This document shows, piece after piece, positions 26,222 to 35,720 of a stretch of 64,000 nucleotides of DNA. Origin of the DNA: Streptomyces sp. CB02058 (GTDB lineage: Bacteria > Actinomycetota > Actinomycetes > Streptomycetales > Streptomycetaceae); the NCBI RefSeq assembly GCF_001905505.1, contig NZ_LIPG01000003.1, forward strand, positions 1,240,001-1,304,000, read 5' to 3'. Position numbers and translations under genes: made by a program. The stretch's first letter is position 1. Each line of letters begins with the position of its first letter. Under the pieces are notes generated by a model. The model worked only from the letters and a program-made list of their open reading frames with translations, was not told where the DNA came from and made no database searches.

Positions 26222-26431
26222 GTGATGATCTCGGCGTGGGGCGGGGGATCTTTTCGATGGAGGCGGCCATGAGGTCGTCGGACGCGACACCACCCGCGGC
26301 GAACACGAGGCCGTCACCGGAACCAGCATGGACCGTGACCTCACCTGGGTGGGCCGCCCGGGACTTCCCGGACGGCCCACCCAGCACACCAGCACCTTCC
26401 AACACACGCCCTGGGGCGAACCCGTCCCTAC
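26222..26431 (+). pseudogene. Possible RHS/YD-like protein remnant
   Basis: One frame reads with coding-like third positions from about 26222 to a stop near 26431 and contains FDGGGHEVVGRD, LTWVGRPG and FQHTPWGEP, which resemble RHS/YD-repeat protein segments. There is no start with a ribosome binding site. It overlaps the hairpin at 26345-26384. It may be a decayed fragment left by rearrangement at the island edge. Confidence 0.2.
26345..26384. terminator. Strong bidirectional hairpin
   Basis: This 40-nt inverted repeat has 12-bp outer arms (26345-26356 and 26373-26384), one mismatch, and 6-bp inner arms. It lies between the convergent ends of the GH13 gene (26180) and the DUF1080-containing gene (26428), so it can serve both strands. 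Confidence 0.65.
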
Positions 26432-28668
26432 AACTCCTTGATCCGGATGTCGCGGTACGAGATCACGTCCGTGGTGCTGTGGACCTGGAGCCCGATGTAG
26501 CCGGAGGCGTAGCGCCGCCCGTCGGTGCCCGGGTCGTCGCCCCGCGGAGGCTCGAAGAGCTGCCCGCCGGTGTTGTCGAACTCGTTGATCAGGACACCGT
26601 TGCGGTAGACCGAGTAGTGCTGGTCGACCACCTTGACCTCGTAGTCGTTCCAGGTGCCCTTGGGAGTGACCCCGGCGCCGCCGAGGCCGACCCGGTCGAA
26701 GCCGTACAGGGACCCGGTCTTGTACATGTCGCCGTCGGGCCGGTCGTTGACCTGGATCTCATGGCCGTACTTGATGGCGACCCACTCCGGACGTGACTCC
26801 TCCGGGTGGTCGTGGACGTCCGGGAAGCGGACGAAGACCCCGCCGTTGGCGTTGCCGGCCCCGGGGGCGTCGTCGCGCCACTGGAGCTTCAGCGAGAAGT
26901 CCCCGTACTGCCGGGCCGGGAACCACAGCATCCCCATGCCGTCCACTGTGGTGGAGCTGGTGATCGAACCGTCCTCCGTGTTCAGCCCGAACTTCCCGCC
27001 GCCGACCTGCTCCCACTTGGCGAGCGAGGCGGCGGTGCCGTCGAAGAGCTTGCGGTAGCCCTCGTCCTGGCCCGGCTTGCCGATGCCGGACTGCTTGGCC
27101 GCCTTGTAGATCTTCTTGTGCTCACGGGTGTCGATGACCCCGTCGGCCAGCAGCTTGTCCAGGACCTTGTCGACGTGCTTGAGGAAGAGCGCGTGCGAGG
27201 ACCAGTCCTTCTCGTCCTCGATGAGCTCGTTGACGGTGCAGCGGTTGCCGGTGATCCGGTTGGGAACACCGGTGTCCACCGTGCCGACGATGACCGTGAG
27301 CCGTACGTCGTACTCCGGGCAGTTGGGCGCGGGCACCCCGCCGCTCTCGGCGATGGTGAACGAGGACTGCTTCGCCTCCGAGGTGTTGCCCGCCTTGTCC
27401 GTCGCCCGGTGGGCGAAGGTGTGGCGGCCGACACGGTCGACGATCACGGGCGTGGTGTACGCGAGGTACGGGCCGCCGTCGAGGGAGTACTCGACCTTGT
27501 CCACACCGGAATCGGCGTCGGTCGCGGTGACCGTGGCCCTGGCGCTGGTGATGAACGCGCCGTCGGAGTTCTTGTCGCCCGTCACGGCGACCGAGGTCTC
27601 CGGCGGGGTCTTGTCCTGCGACGGCGGCTCGACGACGGTGAAGTCGACCGACTTCTCCGCGGCCGCGTTGCCCGACCTGTCGGTTGCGCGGTAGCGGACG
27701 GTGTGCGTCCCCACCTCGTGGACCATCACGGGCGCGGTGTACGGCTGCCAGGCTCCGTCGGCGCCGACGGCGTACTCGATGGTGTTGACGCCCGACCCGG
27801 TGTCGGACGCGGTCACGGTGACCGTGGCCATGCCGAGGTAGGCACCCGCGTCGTCCTTCTCGCCCGACACGGTCGCCGAGGTCTCGGGCGGGGTCTCGTC
27901 GTCCGTCGGCGGCGCGGCCACCGCGAAGTCGACGGACTTCTCGGCCGCCGCGTTGCCGGCTTTGTCCGTGGCGCGGTAGCGGACCGTGTGCGTCCCCACC
28001 TCGTTCACCACGACCGGTGCGGTGTACGGCTGCCAGGCTCCGGCGGCCCCGACGGCGTACTCGACGGTGTCGACGCCCGAACCCGCGTCGGTCGCGGCCA
28101 CGGTGACGGTCGCCTGGCCGATGTACGCGCCGTCGGCGTTCTTGTCGCCGTCCACCGTCGCCGAGGTCTCGGGCGCCGCGGTGTCCTCACCGCCGCCGTC
28201 GTCCTCGGTCACGGTGAGGATTCCCTGCATGGAGCCGTGGCCGGGAATCGTGCAGTGGTAGAAGTACCGGCCGGGCGTGAGGGTGACCTCGACGCTGTGC
28301 TTGCCGCCCTCGCTGTCGCTCGGGTTGGCCAGGATGTTGACCGGTACGTCGTTGTTGAACTCCGGGTCCGACACGCTGAAGGTCAGTGTGTGCGGCATGC
28401 CCGTGGTGTTGCCCGTGGCGGTGCTGTTCTCGAAGACGATGGTCGCCGCGCCGGCCACAGCCGTCGTGGGCGCTGTCAGGTAGTGGTCGATGGGGTCGCC
28501 CGCGGTCCAGTTGAGGACCTGGTCGGCGGCTGCCGTCGACCGGTTGTCCTCCCGTCCGTACGCGGCTGTCGAGGTCAGTCCGAGGACCATCAGGAACGAG
28601 CCGAGCAGGGCGAGCCACCACCGGGCGGGCCCGTGCCGTCGTCGCGCGAGGAGCGAAGGGTGTCTCAC
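26428..28668 (-). CDS. Secreted cupredoxin / OmpL47-like repeats / DUF1080 protein
   Basis: This multidomain exported protein has 746 residues. A signal segment (about 15-42) is followed by a plastocyanin-like domain (about 48-155) with copper ligands in MPHTLTF and YHCTIPGHGSM. Three OmpL47/chitobiase-like repeats follow (about 165-430), each with a core like VEYAVGA and HTVRYRATDKAGN. A linker and a C-terminal DUF1080 (3-keto-disaccharide hydrolase, concanavalin-like) domain (about 535-746) complete it. The start is GTG 28668, which overlaps the stop of the upstream ThuA/dehydrogenase gene (GTGA), indicating coupled translation. The copper domain suggests electron transfer with the partner dehydrogenase, which is inference. 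Confidence 0.75.
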   Translation of the reverse strand: MRHPSLLARRRHGPARWWLALLGSFLMVLGLTSTAAYGREDNRSTAAADQVLNWTAGDPIDHYLTAPTTAVAGAATIVFENSTATGNTTGMPHTLTFSVSDPEFNNDVPVNILANPSDSEGGKHSVEVTLTPGRYFYHCTIPGHGSMQGILTVTEDDGGGEDTAAPETSATVDGDKNADGAYIGQATVTVAATDAGSGVDTVEYAVGAAGAWQPYTAPVVVNEVGTHTVRYRATDKAGNAAAEKSVDFAVAAPPTDDETPPETSATVSGEKDDAGAYLGMATVTVTASDTGSGVNTIEYAVGADGAWQPYTAPVMVHEVGTHTVRYRATDRSGNAAAEKSVDFTVVEPPSQDKTPPETSVAVTGDKNSDGAFITSARATVTATDADSGVDKVEYSLDGGPYLAYTTPVIVDRVGRHTFAHRATDKAGNTSEAKQSSFTIAESGGVPAPNCPEYDVRLTVIVGTVDTGVPNRITGNRCTVNELIEDEKDWSSHALFLKHVDKVLDKLLADGVIDTREHKKIYKAAKQSGIGKPGQDEGYRKLFDGTAASLAKWEQVGGGKFGLNTEDGSITSSTTVDGMGMLWFPARQYGDFSLKLQWRDDAPGAGNANGGVFVRFPDVHDHPEESRPEWVAIKYGHEIQVNDRPDGDMYKTGSLYGFDRVGLGGAGVTPKGTWNDYEVKVVDQHYSVYRNGVLINEFDNTGGQLFEPPRGDDPGTDGRRYASGYIGLQVHSTTDVISYRDIRIKEL

Positions 28669-31163
28669 TGCGCTGCCGCCTTCCTGGCCAGGTCTGCGGC
28701 GGCCGGGGTCGGACCGCCGCCCTTGTAGGTCACGCGCCACAGCGCGGACTTGGAGTCGGAGGTGAAGAAGCCACGCCCGTAGTCCAGGACGTAGAGCGAG
28801 CCGTCCGGGGCGAACTTCCAGTCCATGAGGTTGCGGATGCCGTCGGCGCCGACCGGGATGATCTTCTTCAGGGACTCGGCGTGCGTGGGCAGGCCGCCCT
28901 TGCCGACCGTCCTCGGGTCGGTGAGCACGGCGTGTCGCGGCTGGGTGTCGTCGTAGAAGTCACCCACGAACCACTTCCCGTCCCAGTACGAGGGCCACTT
29001 GGCCTCGCTCGTGCTCGACGCGTCGTAGCGGTAGACCGGGCCGTTCATCGTGGCCTGGCCGCCGCCCTTGAGCCAGGGCAGGAGCTGCTTCTGGTCGTCG
29101 ACCTTGTAGCTCGGGACGCCGTTCGCGTCGCGCGGGTAGTCCACGCCGCCGCCCTGGGGCGAGTACCAGATGGTGTTCGACGTGACGGGAGGCAGCTTGA
29201 CCAGACCGTCGTTGTTGGGCGACTCGTTCTTCGGGGCGTCGCAGTCGTACCAGCCGAGAGGCTTGGACGGGTCGGGCAGGTTGCGGTCCCGGTAGGGCTG
29301 CTTGTTGCCCATGCAGTACGGCCAGCCGTGGTTGCCGGCCTTGGTGATCGCCGCGAACGTGTCGTACTTCGCGGGACCCCAGGTCGTGCTCGGAGCGCCC
29401 GCGTCGGGGCCGACCCAGCCCGCGTACAGCGTGTCGGTCGACGTGTCGACGGAGATGCGCGCCGGGTTGCGGACGCCCATCACGTAGATCTCGCCGCGGG
29501 TCTTGCCGCCGCCCTCGTCCGGCTCCTTGCCGGTGAAGAGGTTGCCCTCGGGCAGGGTGTACGTGCCGTCGTCCTCGGGGTGGATGCGCAGGATCTTGCC
29601 GTTGAGGTTGTTGGTGTTGCCCGCGGTGCGCCGGGCGTCGGCGAACGACACGCCCTTGTAGTTCGGCTGCGGGTTGTTGCCCGAGTAACCGTCGCTGAAG
29701 CCGGACGAGTTGTTGTCACCCGTGGCGATGTAGAGATTGTCCTTCGAGTCCCACGCCATGCCGCCGCCCGCGTGGCAGCAGCTGTGGATCTGGACCGGCC
29801 AGTGCAGCAGCACCTTCTCGGACGCCAGGTCCAGCTTGTTCGTGGCGGGGTCGAAGGTGAAGCGCGAGACCTGGCGCACCGCCATCTGCTTGTCCCGGTC
29901 GATCTTCGCGTGCGGGGTGTAGTGCAGATAAACCCAGCCGTTGGTGGCGAAGTCCGGGTCCAGCTCGATGCCGAGCAGGCCCTCCTCGACCTTGACCAGC
30001 TCGTCGCCGCCGCCCTTGTTGCCGAAGACGCTCAGCTTGCCGGCCAGGGTGACCTTCCTGGTCGCGGGGTCGTACACATGGATCTCGCCCGAGCCCTTGC
30101 CGACGTCCGGGTCGTTCCAGTCGGTCACGACGGGCACGCTGCTGTCCGCGCCGCCGCGTCCGATGTAGAAGATCCGCCCGTCCTTCGCGGTGACGAGTCC
30201 GTGCGGCTCGCCGATCTGGTCGTTCTGTCCCGGCTGGTTGGGCTGGGTGAGCCGCTCGGCCGTGTAGTTGGAGTCGATGGTGGCCTTGCAGTCGGCCTGC
30301 GACAGCCTGCTCGTCCAGGCGAGCGCGCCGCGCAGATGGTCGCGGAAGTCGGTCTCGGCGAAGCTGCCGGCCGTACCGCCCATGGCGGTGTAGAAGGACC
30401 GGCCGCCGTCGTAGTCGCGGCACCAGGAGACCGGGTGGTCCCAGCCGTTGGCGCTCGCGCCCGGGGTGTACGTGGTCTCGCGCACCCGGGCCACGGTGTG
30501 GACGTCGCCGGACGGGTTGTCCTTCCAGTTCAGCCAGGTGTCCGGGCGCTTCCACTCCAGCGGGAGGTTCTTCGTCGCAGGGTGCTGCCGGTCGCCGATC
30601 TCCACGGTGGCGCGCTGGACGTTCTTCGGGCTGTCCGCCGCCGGACGCGCGCCGACCAGTCCGGTGAACCAGTCGGAGTACGGTTCGGTGCGCGCCGCGT
30701 CGTGGATGCCCAGGAAGCCGCCGCCGGCCTCCATGTAGGCCTCCAGGCCCGCCTCCTGCTCGGGGTCGAGCACATCGCCGCCGCCGGTCAGGAAGACGAC
30801 CGCGTTGTACTTGCCGAGCTGCTTGCCGTTGGTGAAGACCGCGGCGTCGTCGGTGGCGACGGTCTTGAAGCGCCCCGCCTCCGGCCCGCTGAGTCCGATC
30901 TTCTCGATGGCCGCGATACCCGCGTCCACCGTCGGCGACTCCTCGCCCGCCGACGCGTGGAACACCAGGACCCTGACGTTGGCCCCGCCGGGCGGCGTGG
31001 GCAGGGACAACGTTGTCGCCACCCGCTCCTTCAGCCCCGGATCGGGATAGGGACTGGCGGTGGCCGCGTTGCCGCCGAGCAGGGACGCGGTCAAGGCGCC
31101 TGCCGCCACGGCCGCCGCGACGCCGCGACGCGATCTGGACCTGTGATGTGGTGTGCGCTGCAT
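28665..31163 (-). CDS. Secreted ThuA domain / PQQ-type sugar dehydrogenase fusion
   Basis: This exported protein has 832 residues. A signal peptide with several Arg (about 1-35) is followed by a ThuA-like domain (about 45-255, with GGGFLGIHDA) and a glucose/sorbosone dehydrogenase-type beta-propeller (about 270-810, with PHGLVTAKDGRIFYIGRGG, HAGGGMAWDSK and NYKGVSFADAR). Such propellers oxidise sugars with PQQ in characterised members; cofactor use here is unproven. The ATG at 31163 has GAGGGG eleven bases upstream. A good promoter lies at 31243-31271. The gene is the first of a two-gene operon with the cupredoxin/DUF1080 gene and diverges from the laccase gene. Confidence 0.8.
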   Translation of the reverse strand: MQRTPHHRSRSRRGVAAAVAAGALTASLLGGNAATASPYPDPGLKERVATTLSLPTPPGGANVRVLVFHASAGEESPTVDAGIAAIEKIGLSGPEAGRFKTVATDDAAVFTNGKQLGKYNAVVFLTGGGDVLDPEQEAGLEAYMEAGGGFLGIHDAARTEPYSDWFTGLVGARPAADSPKNVQRATVEIGDRQHPATKNLPLEWKRPDTWLNWKDNPSGDVHTVARVRETTYTPGASANGWDHPVSWCRDYDGGRSFYTAMGGTAGSFAETDFRDHLRGALAWTSRLSQADCKATIDSNYTAERLTQPNQPGQNDQIGEPHGLVTAKDGRIFYIGRGGADSSVPVVTDWNDPDVGKGSGEIHVYDPATRKVTLAGKLSVFGNKGGGDELVKVEEGLLGIELDPDFATNGWVYLHYTPHAKIDRDKQMAVRQVSRFTFDPATNKLDLASEKVLLHWPVQIHSCCHAGGGMAWDSKDNLYIATGDNNSSGFSDGYSGNNPQPNYKGVSFADARRTAGNTNNLNGKILRIHPEDDGTYTLPEGNLFTGKEPDEGGGKTRGEIYVMGVRNPARISVDTSTDTLYAGWVGPDAGAPSTTWGPAKYDTFAAITKAGNHGWPYCMGNKQPYRDRNLPDPSKPLGWYDCDAPKNESPNNDGLVKLPPVTSNTIWYSPQGGGVDYPRDANGVPSYKVDDQKQLLPWLKGGGQATMNGPVYRYDASSTSEAKWPSYWDGKWFVGDFYDDTQPRHAVLTDPRTVGKGGLPTHAESLKKIIPVGADGIRNLMDWKFAPDGSLYVLDYGRGFFTSDSKSALWRVTYKGGGPTPAAADLARKAAAQ

Positions 31164-31242
31164 GTGGTCACCCACCCCTCTTGGTCGCTTCTCCGGTCAC
31201 TTCTCTCTCATCGCACCTCTGAGCTCACTGCGACAGCGCACG

Positions 31243-31271
31243 AAGCTAGACCTCTTTTCGCGGCACGCCAA
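31243..31271 (-). promoter_or_regulatory. Promoter of ThuA/dehydrogenase operon
   Basis: On the minus strand TTGGCG (31271-31266) and TAGCTT (31248-31243) are separated by 17 bp, close to the Streptomyces housekeeping consensus. The leader to the ATG at 31163 would be about 70 nt. Confidence 0.6.
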
Positions 31272-31394
31272 TAGCTAAAGCAGCAATCGGACGAACTTTG
31301 TCCTGAGTGTGGATAAACGCTGGCCCCCCGGCTACGGTGTGGGCCGTCCGAGGCAGCAGTGCGTCAGTTTCCTTCTCGCAGTGGGGAGTTCGAC

Positions 31395-32384
31395 ATGGAC
31401 CGAAGGACCTTCAACCGCCGGATGCTCGTGGGTGGAGGGGTGGCGGCAGCTACCGGCGTGACATCGATGTCGCTCGGCGCGGTGCAGGCCACCTCCGCGG
31501 AGAACCCGGCGAAGACCGCCCCCGCCGGAGGGGCCGTGCGCCATCTCAAGCTGTACGCGGAGAAGCTGGCGGACGGTCAGCTCGGCTACGGGCTGGAGAA
31601 GGGCAAGGCGTCGGTCCCCGGGCCGCTCATCGAGATCACCGAGGGCGACACGCTGCACATCGAGTTCGAGAACACCACAGACGTCGACGCCAGCCTCCAT
31701 GTGCACGGCGTCGACTACGACATCGCGAGCGACGGCACCCGCATGAACCGCAGCCATGTCGAACCCGGCGGCACCCGTACGTACACCTGGCGCACCCACG
31801 CCCCGGGCCGCCGCAAGGACGGCACCTGGCAGGCGGGCAGCGCGGGCTACTGGCACTACCACGACCACGTCGTGGGCACCGACCACGGCACGGGCGGCAT
31901 CCGCAAGGGGCTGTACGGGCCTCTCGTCGTGCGCCGCAAGGGCGACGTCCTGCCGGACAAGACGATCACGATCGTCTTCAACGACATGACGATCAACAAC
32001 AAGGCCGCCCACGAGAGCCCGAACTTCGAGGCCACCGTGGGTGATCGCGTCGAGGTCGTCATGATCACGCACGGCGAGTACTACCACACGTTCCACATCC
32101 ACGGGCACCGCTGGGCGGACAACAGGACCGGTCTGCTCACCGGCCCCGACGACCCCAGCCGCGTCGTCGACACGAAGATCTGCGGCCCCGCCGACTCCTT
32201 CGGCTTCCAGATCATCGCGGGCGAACACGTGGGAGCCGGCGCCTGGATGTACCACTGCCACGTCCAGAGCCACTCCGACATGGGCATGGCCGGACTGCTG
32301 CTGGTCGCCAAGGCCGACGGCACGGTCCCGGGATACGACCCGCCGCACCACGCGGCGGGCGCGGAGGAGACGCACGAGCACTGA
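31395..32384 (+). CDS. Small two-domain laccase (SLAC-type multicopper oxidase)
   Basis: This 329-residue protein closely matches the S. coelicolor small laccase family, a two-domain multicopper oxidase that works as a trimer outside the cell and oxidises phenols with oxygen. The Tat signal is visible as MDRRTFNRRMLVGGG. Copper motifs are SLHVHG, WHYHDHV, HTFHIHGHRW and WMYHCHVQSHSDMGM. The ATG at 31395 is chosen because it starts the twin-arginine signal. It is divergent from the sugar dehydrogenase operon and converges closely (13 bp) with the SNF2 gene. The His/Glu tail is typical of these enzymes. Confidence 0.95.
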   Translation: MDRRTFNRRMLVGGGVAAATGVTSMSLGAVQATSAENPAKTAPAGGAVRHLKLYAEKLADGQLGYGLEKGKASVPGPLIEITEGDTLHIEFENTTDVDASLHVHGVDYDIASDGTRMNRSHVEPGGTRTYTWRTHAPGRRKDGTWQAGSAGYWHYHDHVVGTDHGTGGIRKGLYGPLVVRRKGDVLPDKTITIVFNDMTINNKAAHESPNFEATVGDRVEVVMITHGEYYHTFHIHGHRWADNRTGLLTGPDDPSRVVDTKICGPADSFGFQIIAGEHVGAGAWMYHCHVQSHSDMGMAGLLLVAKADGTVPGYDPPHHAAGAEETHEH

Positions 32385-32397
32385 GCCCGCGCCGGGG

Positions 32398-34578
32398 TCA
32401 GACCTCGGCGGCGAGCCGCAGCTGCTCCTCCTCGACGATGCGCCGTGCGAGGTCCCCGTCCGACACGTCCACCGCGTCGGGCGTGGCCTCGGCGACATCG
32501 CTGCGCCGCGCGTACGCGTCGAAGAGCCGGTCCTTGCGGGCCAGGATGTCCAGCATCCGCTGGTCCACACTGTCCGCCGCGAGGAGCCGGTGCACCTGCA
32601 CGGTCCGTATCTGCCCCATGCGGTGCGCCCTGGCGACCGCCTGGTGCTCCATCGTCGGCTTGATCTGCGGCTCGCAGAGGATCACGACCGAAGCGGCCTG
32701 GATGTTGAGGCCGACGCCGCCGGCCTGTATCTGGCTCAGCAGCACCGCGTGACCGTCCACCGCGCCGAACGCGTCGACCAGCTCCTGGCGGCGCGCGGCC
32801 GGGAGGGAGCCGGAGACGGGGCCGAACACCCCGTCGCCCAGGGCCTCCTGGACAGTGCCGAGCACCTCGCGGAAGTACGAGAACACCACGACCTTGAGCC
32901 CGTTCTCCTCGGCCTCCGCGACGAGCTCGCGCAGCCGGTTCAGCTTCGCCGACGTCTCGGGACGGTCGTACGCGGCGCGGCGCATCCGCATGAAGTGCCC
33001 CGACCCGACCGCCTCGCGGTACGCCTCCAGATCGGCGGGGGAGAACTCCTCCCACTCGTCCGCCTGCACCAGCGCGGGCAGTTCACCGAGGACGTCGTCC
33101 TGGTTGCGGCGCAGATAGGCGGGGGCCACGGCCCTGCGGAACGCGTGCGAGCCGGCGACGCCGTGCGTGGACGTCACCAGCGGAGCCAGCTCGGGCCGCA
33201 GCTGGCGCACCAGGCTCCGGAACTCCTCGACCCGGTTCTCCATCGGGGTGCCGGTCAGGAACAGCACGCGCTCGGTGTGCTCCGTCCAGCCGCTCACGGC
33301 CCGGGCGCGCCGGGTCGCGGGGTTCTTCACGAAGTGGGCCTCGTCCACCACCACCATGCCGGGCCTGACCTCGCACGCCGGGCCGTCCGGCAGCGTGGAC
33401 AGCACGTCGAAGGTGGTCACGGCGACCCCGCCCCGCTCCCGCCACTCGCCGAACGCCTCCTGCCGCTCCGGACCGTGCACCGGCACGGCCCGCAGGGTGG
33501 AGCGGGCGGCCACCTCCCGCCGCCAGTTGATCAGGACGCTCGCCGGGCACACCACCAGGAAGTGCGTCTCGCCCTTCGCCGCGAGATGGGCCAGCGCGGC
33601 GATGGCCTGCACGGTCTTGCCGAGCCCCATCTCGTCCCCGAGCACCACCCGCTTCTGGGCCAGCGCGAAGCGTGCGCCGAAGGACTGGTAGCCGCGCAGC
33701 GACACACGCAGACAGGTGTCGTCGAGCCGCAGTCCGCGCACCCGGTCGGCGATTCCCGCGGGCAGGAACCCCTCGGCCGCGTCCCGGTCGGGCCCGCTGC
33801 CGGACAGTTCGGCCAGCAGGCTGTAGTACTCGGCGGACCGCAGCTCGAAGTCGACCCACGCCTCCGCCTCCGACGCGGGCTCCCGCAGCAGGTCGACGGA
33901 CGCCTGCCCGAAGAGCATCGGCAGCCCGCGCTCGGCGGCGTCCCGCGTCACCGCCCGTACGGACGCCACGGCGGCCAGCGTCCGGGCGGCGGCCGTCCGG
34001 CCCGTGAACAGCATCCGCAGCCTGCTCCGCGCCGGGGCTGCCCCGGCGAGCAGCGGTTCCAGCTCCTCGGCCAGGCGGCGGGCGGCGTCGGCGGCCCTGC
34101 GCACGTCCGGGCCGCCCTCCACCAGCCGGTGCAGGGCGACGAGCAGCGCGGTGGTGGCCGCGTCCGCCGCGTCCATGTCTATCCGCACGGCCACGGTGTC
34201 CCGGACGGCGTGCGCGATCTGGCGGGCGGCGGCCAGCGCCTGGTCCGCCGTGTGCGCGCCCACACCGGGGATCTCGCGGAGTTCGTAGCGCCCGGCTCCG
34301 TGGACCGTGCCGACCGTCGCGTAACCCGCCTGCTCCAGCGCGCCGAGCCGCAGCCTGCCCTCCGTGACGTCCGCCAGCCGGGACACGGGGATGGACGCCA
34401 GCTCCCGGGCGACCAGCGAGTCCAGCAGAGGGGCGAGCGTGGTGTGCGCGGCCTCGACGGCACGGCGGTGGTCGTCCAGCACCGCCCGGGCGGTTCCGGC
34501 GAGTTCCCGGGCGCCGTCGAGCAGCTCGCGTGCGGCTCTTCCCGTGGGCGCCCGGCCCGTGGGTCCGGCCTGAGTCAT
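32398..34578 (-). CDS. SNF2-family DEAD/DEAH-box helicase
   Basis: This 726-residue SNF2-type ATPase probably remodels protein-DNA complexes. The motor region starts near residue 300: motif I is GDEMGLGKTVQ, motif II is VVDEAHFVKN (DEAH), motif III is LTGTPMENR, and motif VI-like residues are in QAVARAHRMGQ. The N-terminal half includes a helix-hairpin-helix-like stretch (REIPGVGAHTADQAL) that may bind DNA. The start is ATG 34578 with no strong ribosome binding site; the longer in-frame extension has no coding character. It is divergent from the VOC gene. Confidence 0.88.
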   Translation of the reverse strand: MTQAGPTGRAPTGRAARELLDGARELAGTARAVLDDHRRAVEAAHTTLAPLLDSLVARELASIPVSRLADVTEGRLRLGALEQAGYATVGTVHGAGRYELREIPGVGAHTADQALAAARQIAHAVRDTVAVRIDMDAADAATTALLVALHRLVEGGPDVRRAADAARRLAEELEPLLAGAAPARSRLRMLFTGRTAAARTLAAVASVRAVTRDAAERGLPMLFGQASVDLLREPASEAEAWVDFELRSAEYYSLLAELSGSGPDRDAAEGFLPAGIADRVRGLRLDDTCLRVSLRGYQSFGARFALAQKRVVLGDEMGLGKTVQAIAALAHLAAKGETHFLVVCPASVLINWRREVAARSTLRAVPVHGPERQEAFGEWRERGGVAVTTFDVLSTLPDGPACEVRPGMVVVDEAHFVKNPATRRARAVSGWTEHTERVLFLTGTPMENRVEEFRSLVRQLRPELAPLVTSTHGVAGSHAFRRAVAPAYLRRNQDDVLGELPALVQADEWEEFSPADLEAYREAVGSGHFMRMRRAAYDRPETSAKLNRLRELVAEAEENGLKVVVFSYFREVLGTVQEALGDGVFGPVSGSLPAARRQELVDAFGAVDGHAVLLSQIQAGGVGLNIQAASVVILCEPQIKPTMEHQAVARAHRMGQIRTVQVHRLLAADSVDQRMLDILARKDRLFDAYARRSDVAEATPDAVDVSDGDLARRIVEEEQLRLAAEV

Positions 34579-34780
34579 GTACGTCCTTCTGTCCCCCGCG
34601 ACCGCGCTCCGCCGGCGCCGCGGCCCAACCACGACCGGAGCCATCGTCCCATGCGTCCCGCTCCGCCCCGCGCAGCGGCGAACTGCGGTTGTCGGTGCCT
34701 GCTGCAAGACTCGGAAGGAGCGACATCTCCATGTCCGACCGAGACGAGCGAGAGAACGGGACTCGCTGAAGGAGCACATC

Positions 34781-35572
34781 ATGCCCGACCCAGCTTTCGT
34801 CACCGGCGCCCCCAACTGGATCGACCTCGGCACCCCCGACCTCGACGCGGCCACGGCCTTCTACAGCGGTCTCTTCGGCTGGGAGCTGGTGCCGGGTGGA
34901 CCCGAGACCGGTGGCTACGGCATGTATCAGCTGCGGGGCAGTACGGTCGCGGGGGTCATGACCGTGCCGGAGGACCAGGGGAAGCCCGCCTGGTCGGTCT
35001 ACTTCCAGACCCCCGACGCCGACGCCACCGCACGGACGGTCGAACAGGCCGGAGGCACTGCGGCGTTTCCCCCGATGGATGTGCTGGACTACGGCCGCAT
35101 GGGCGGCTTCACGGACAACGCCGGCGCGTACTTCGGCGTCTGGCAGCCCGGTACGAACACCGGCCTCGGTCTGATCATGGAGCCCGGCTCGCTGATCTGG
35201 TCCGAGCTGTACACCCCGGACGTCCCCGCGGCCGCCGCCTTCTTCCACACGGTCTTCGGGTGGCAGACCCAGGTGATGGACTACCCCGGCGGTTCCTACA
35301 CCGTCGTCCGGCCCGCCGGGAGCGACACCGAGGACGCCTCCTTCGGCGGGCTCGTCGCCTTGGACGAGGTGCCCGCCGAGGCCAAGGCCGGACCGCACTG
35401 GCTGCCGTACTTCGCGGTGGACGACGCCGACGCCGCGGTCGCGGCGACGGAGCGGCTGGGCGGCCGGGTCACCTCACCCGCTGCGGATGTGCCGGAGGTC
35501 GGCCGGATCGCGACCCTCGCCGACCCGGCGGGCGCGGCCTTCGCGGTGATCAAGCCCGCGCCGATGCCCTAG
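34781..35572 (+). CDS. VOC-family protein (two glyoxalase-like domains)
   Basis: This 263-residue protein contains two tandem vicinal-oxygen-chelate domains (about residues 8-125 and 138-258), beginning with NWIDLGTPDLDAATAFYSGL and then LIWSELYTPDVPAAAAFFHT. Members of this group resemble the mycobacterial antigen CFP30B and are annotated as glyoxalase, dioxygenase or resistance-like proteins; the reaction here is not known. GAAGGAGCACATC precedes the ATG. Confidence 0.8.
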   Translation: MPDPAFVTGAPNWIDLGTPDLDAATAFYSGLFGWELVPGGPETGGYGMYQLRGSTVAGVMTVPEDQGKPAWSVYFQTPDADATARTVEQAGGTAAFPPMDVLDYGRMGGFTDNAGAYFGVWQPGTNTGLGLIMEPGSLIWSELYTPDVPAAAAFFHTVFGWQTQVMDYPGGSYTVVRPAGSDTEDASFGGLVALDEVPAEAKAGPHWLPYFAVDDADAAVAATERLGGRVTSPAADVPEVGRIATLADPAGAAFAVIKPAPMP

Positions 35573-35670
35573 ATCATGTCCGCGAAGTCATGCCTGGCCC
35601 TGCTTTGCGCGGGCTCCGGCCCCCGGGGAAGCGCCCGGCGGGAACGGGGGAGACCCCGTCCGGCCGCGCG

Positions 35671-35700
35671 TTGAACGGTTGTTGATCACTTGTTTATCGC
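35671..35700 (+). promoter_or_regulatory. Promoter candidate for WhiB-like gene
   Basis: TTGAAC (35671-35676) and TATCGC (35695-35700) are separated by 18 bp. The leader to the ATG at 35721 would be very short, about 14 nt, or about 30 nt to the later ATG at 35736. Confidence 0.35.
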
Positions 35701-35720
35701 CATCCGGCATCGTCTGCCTC

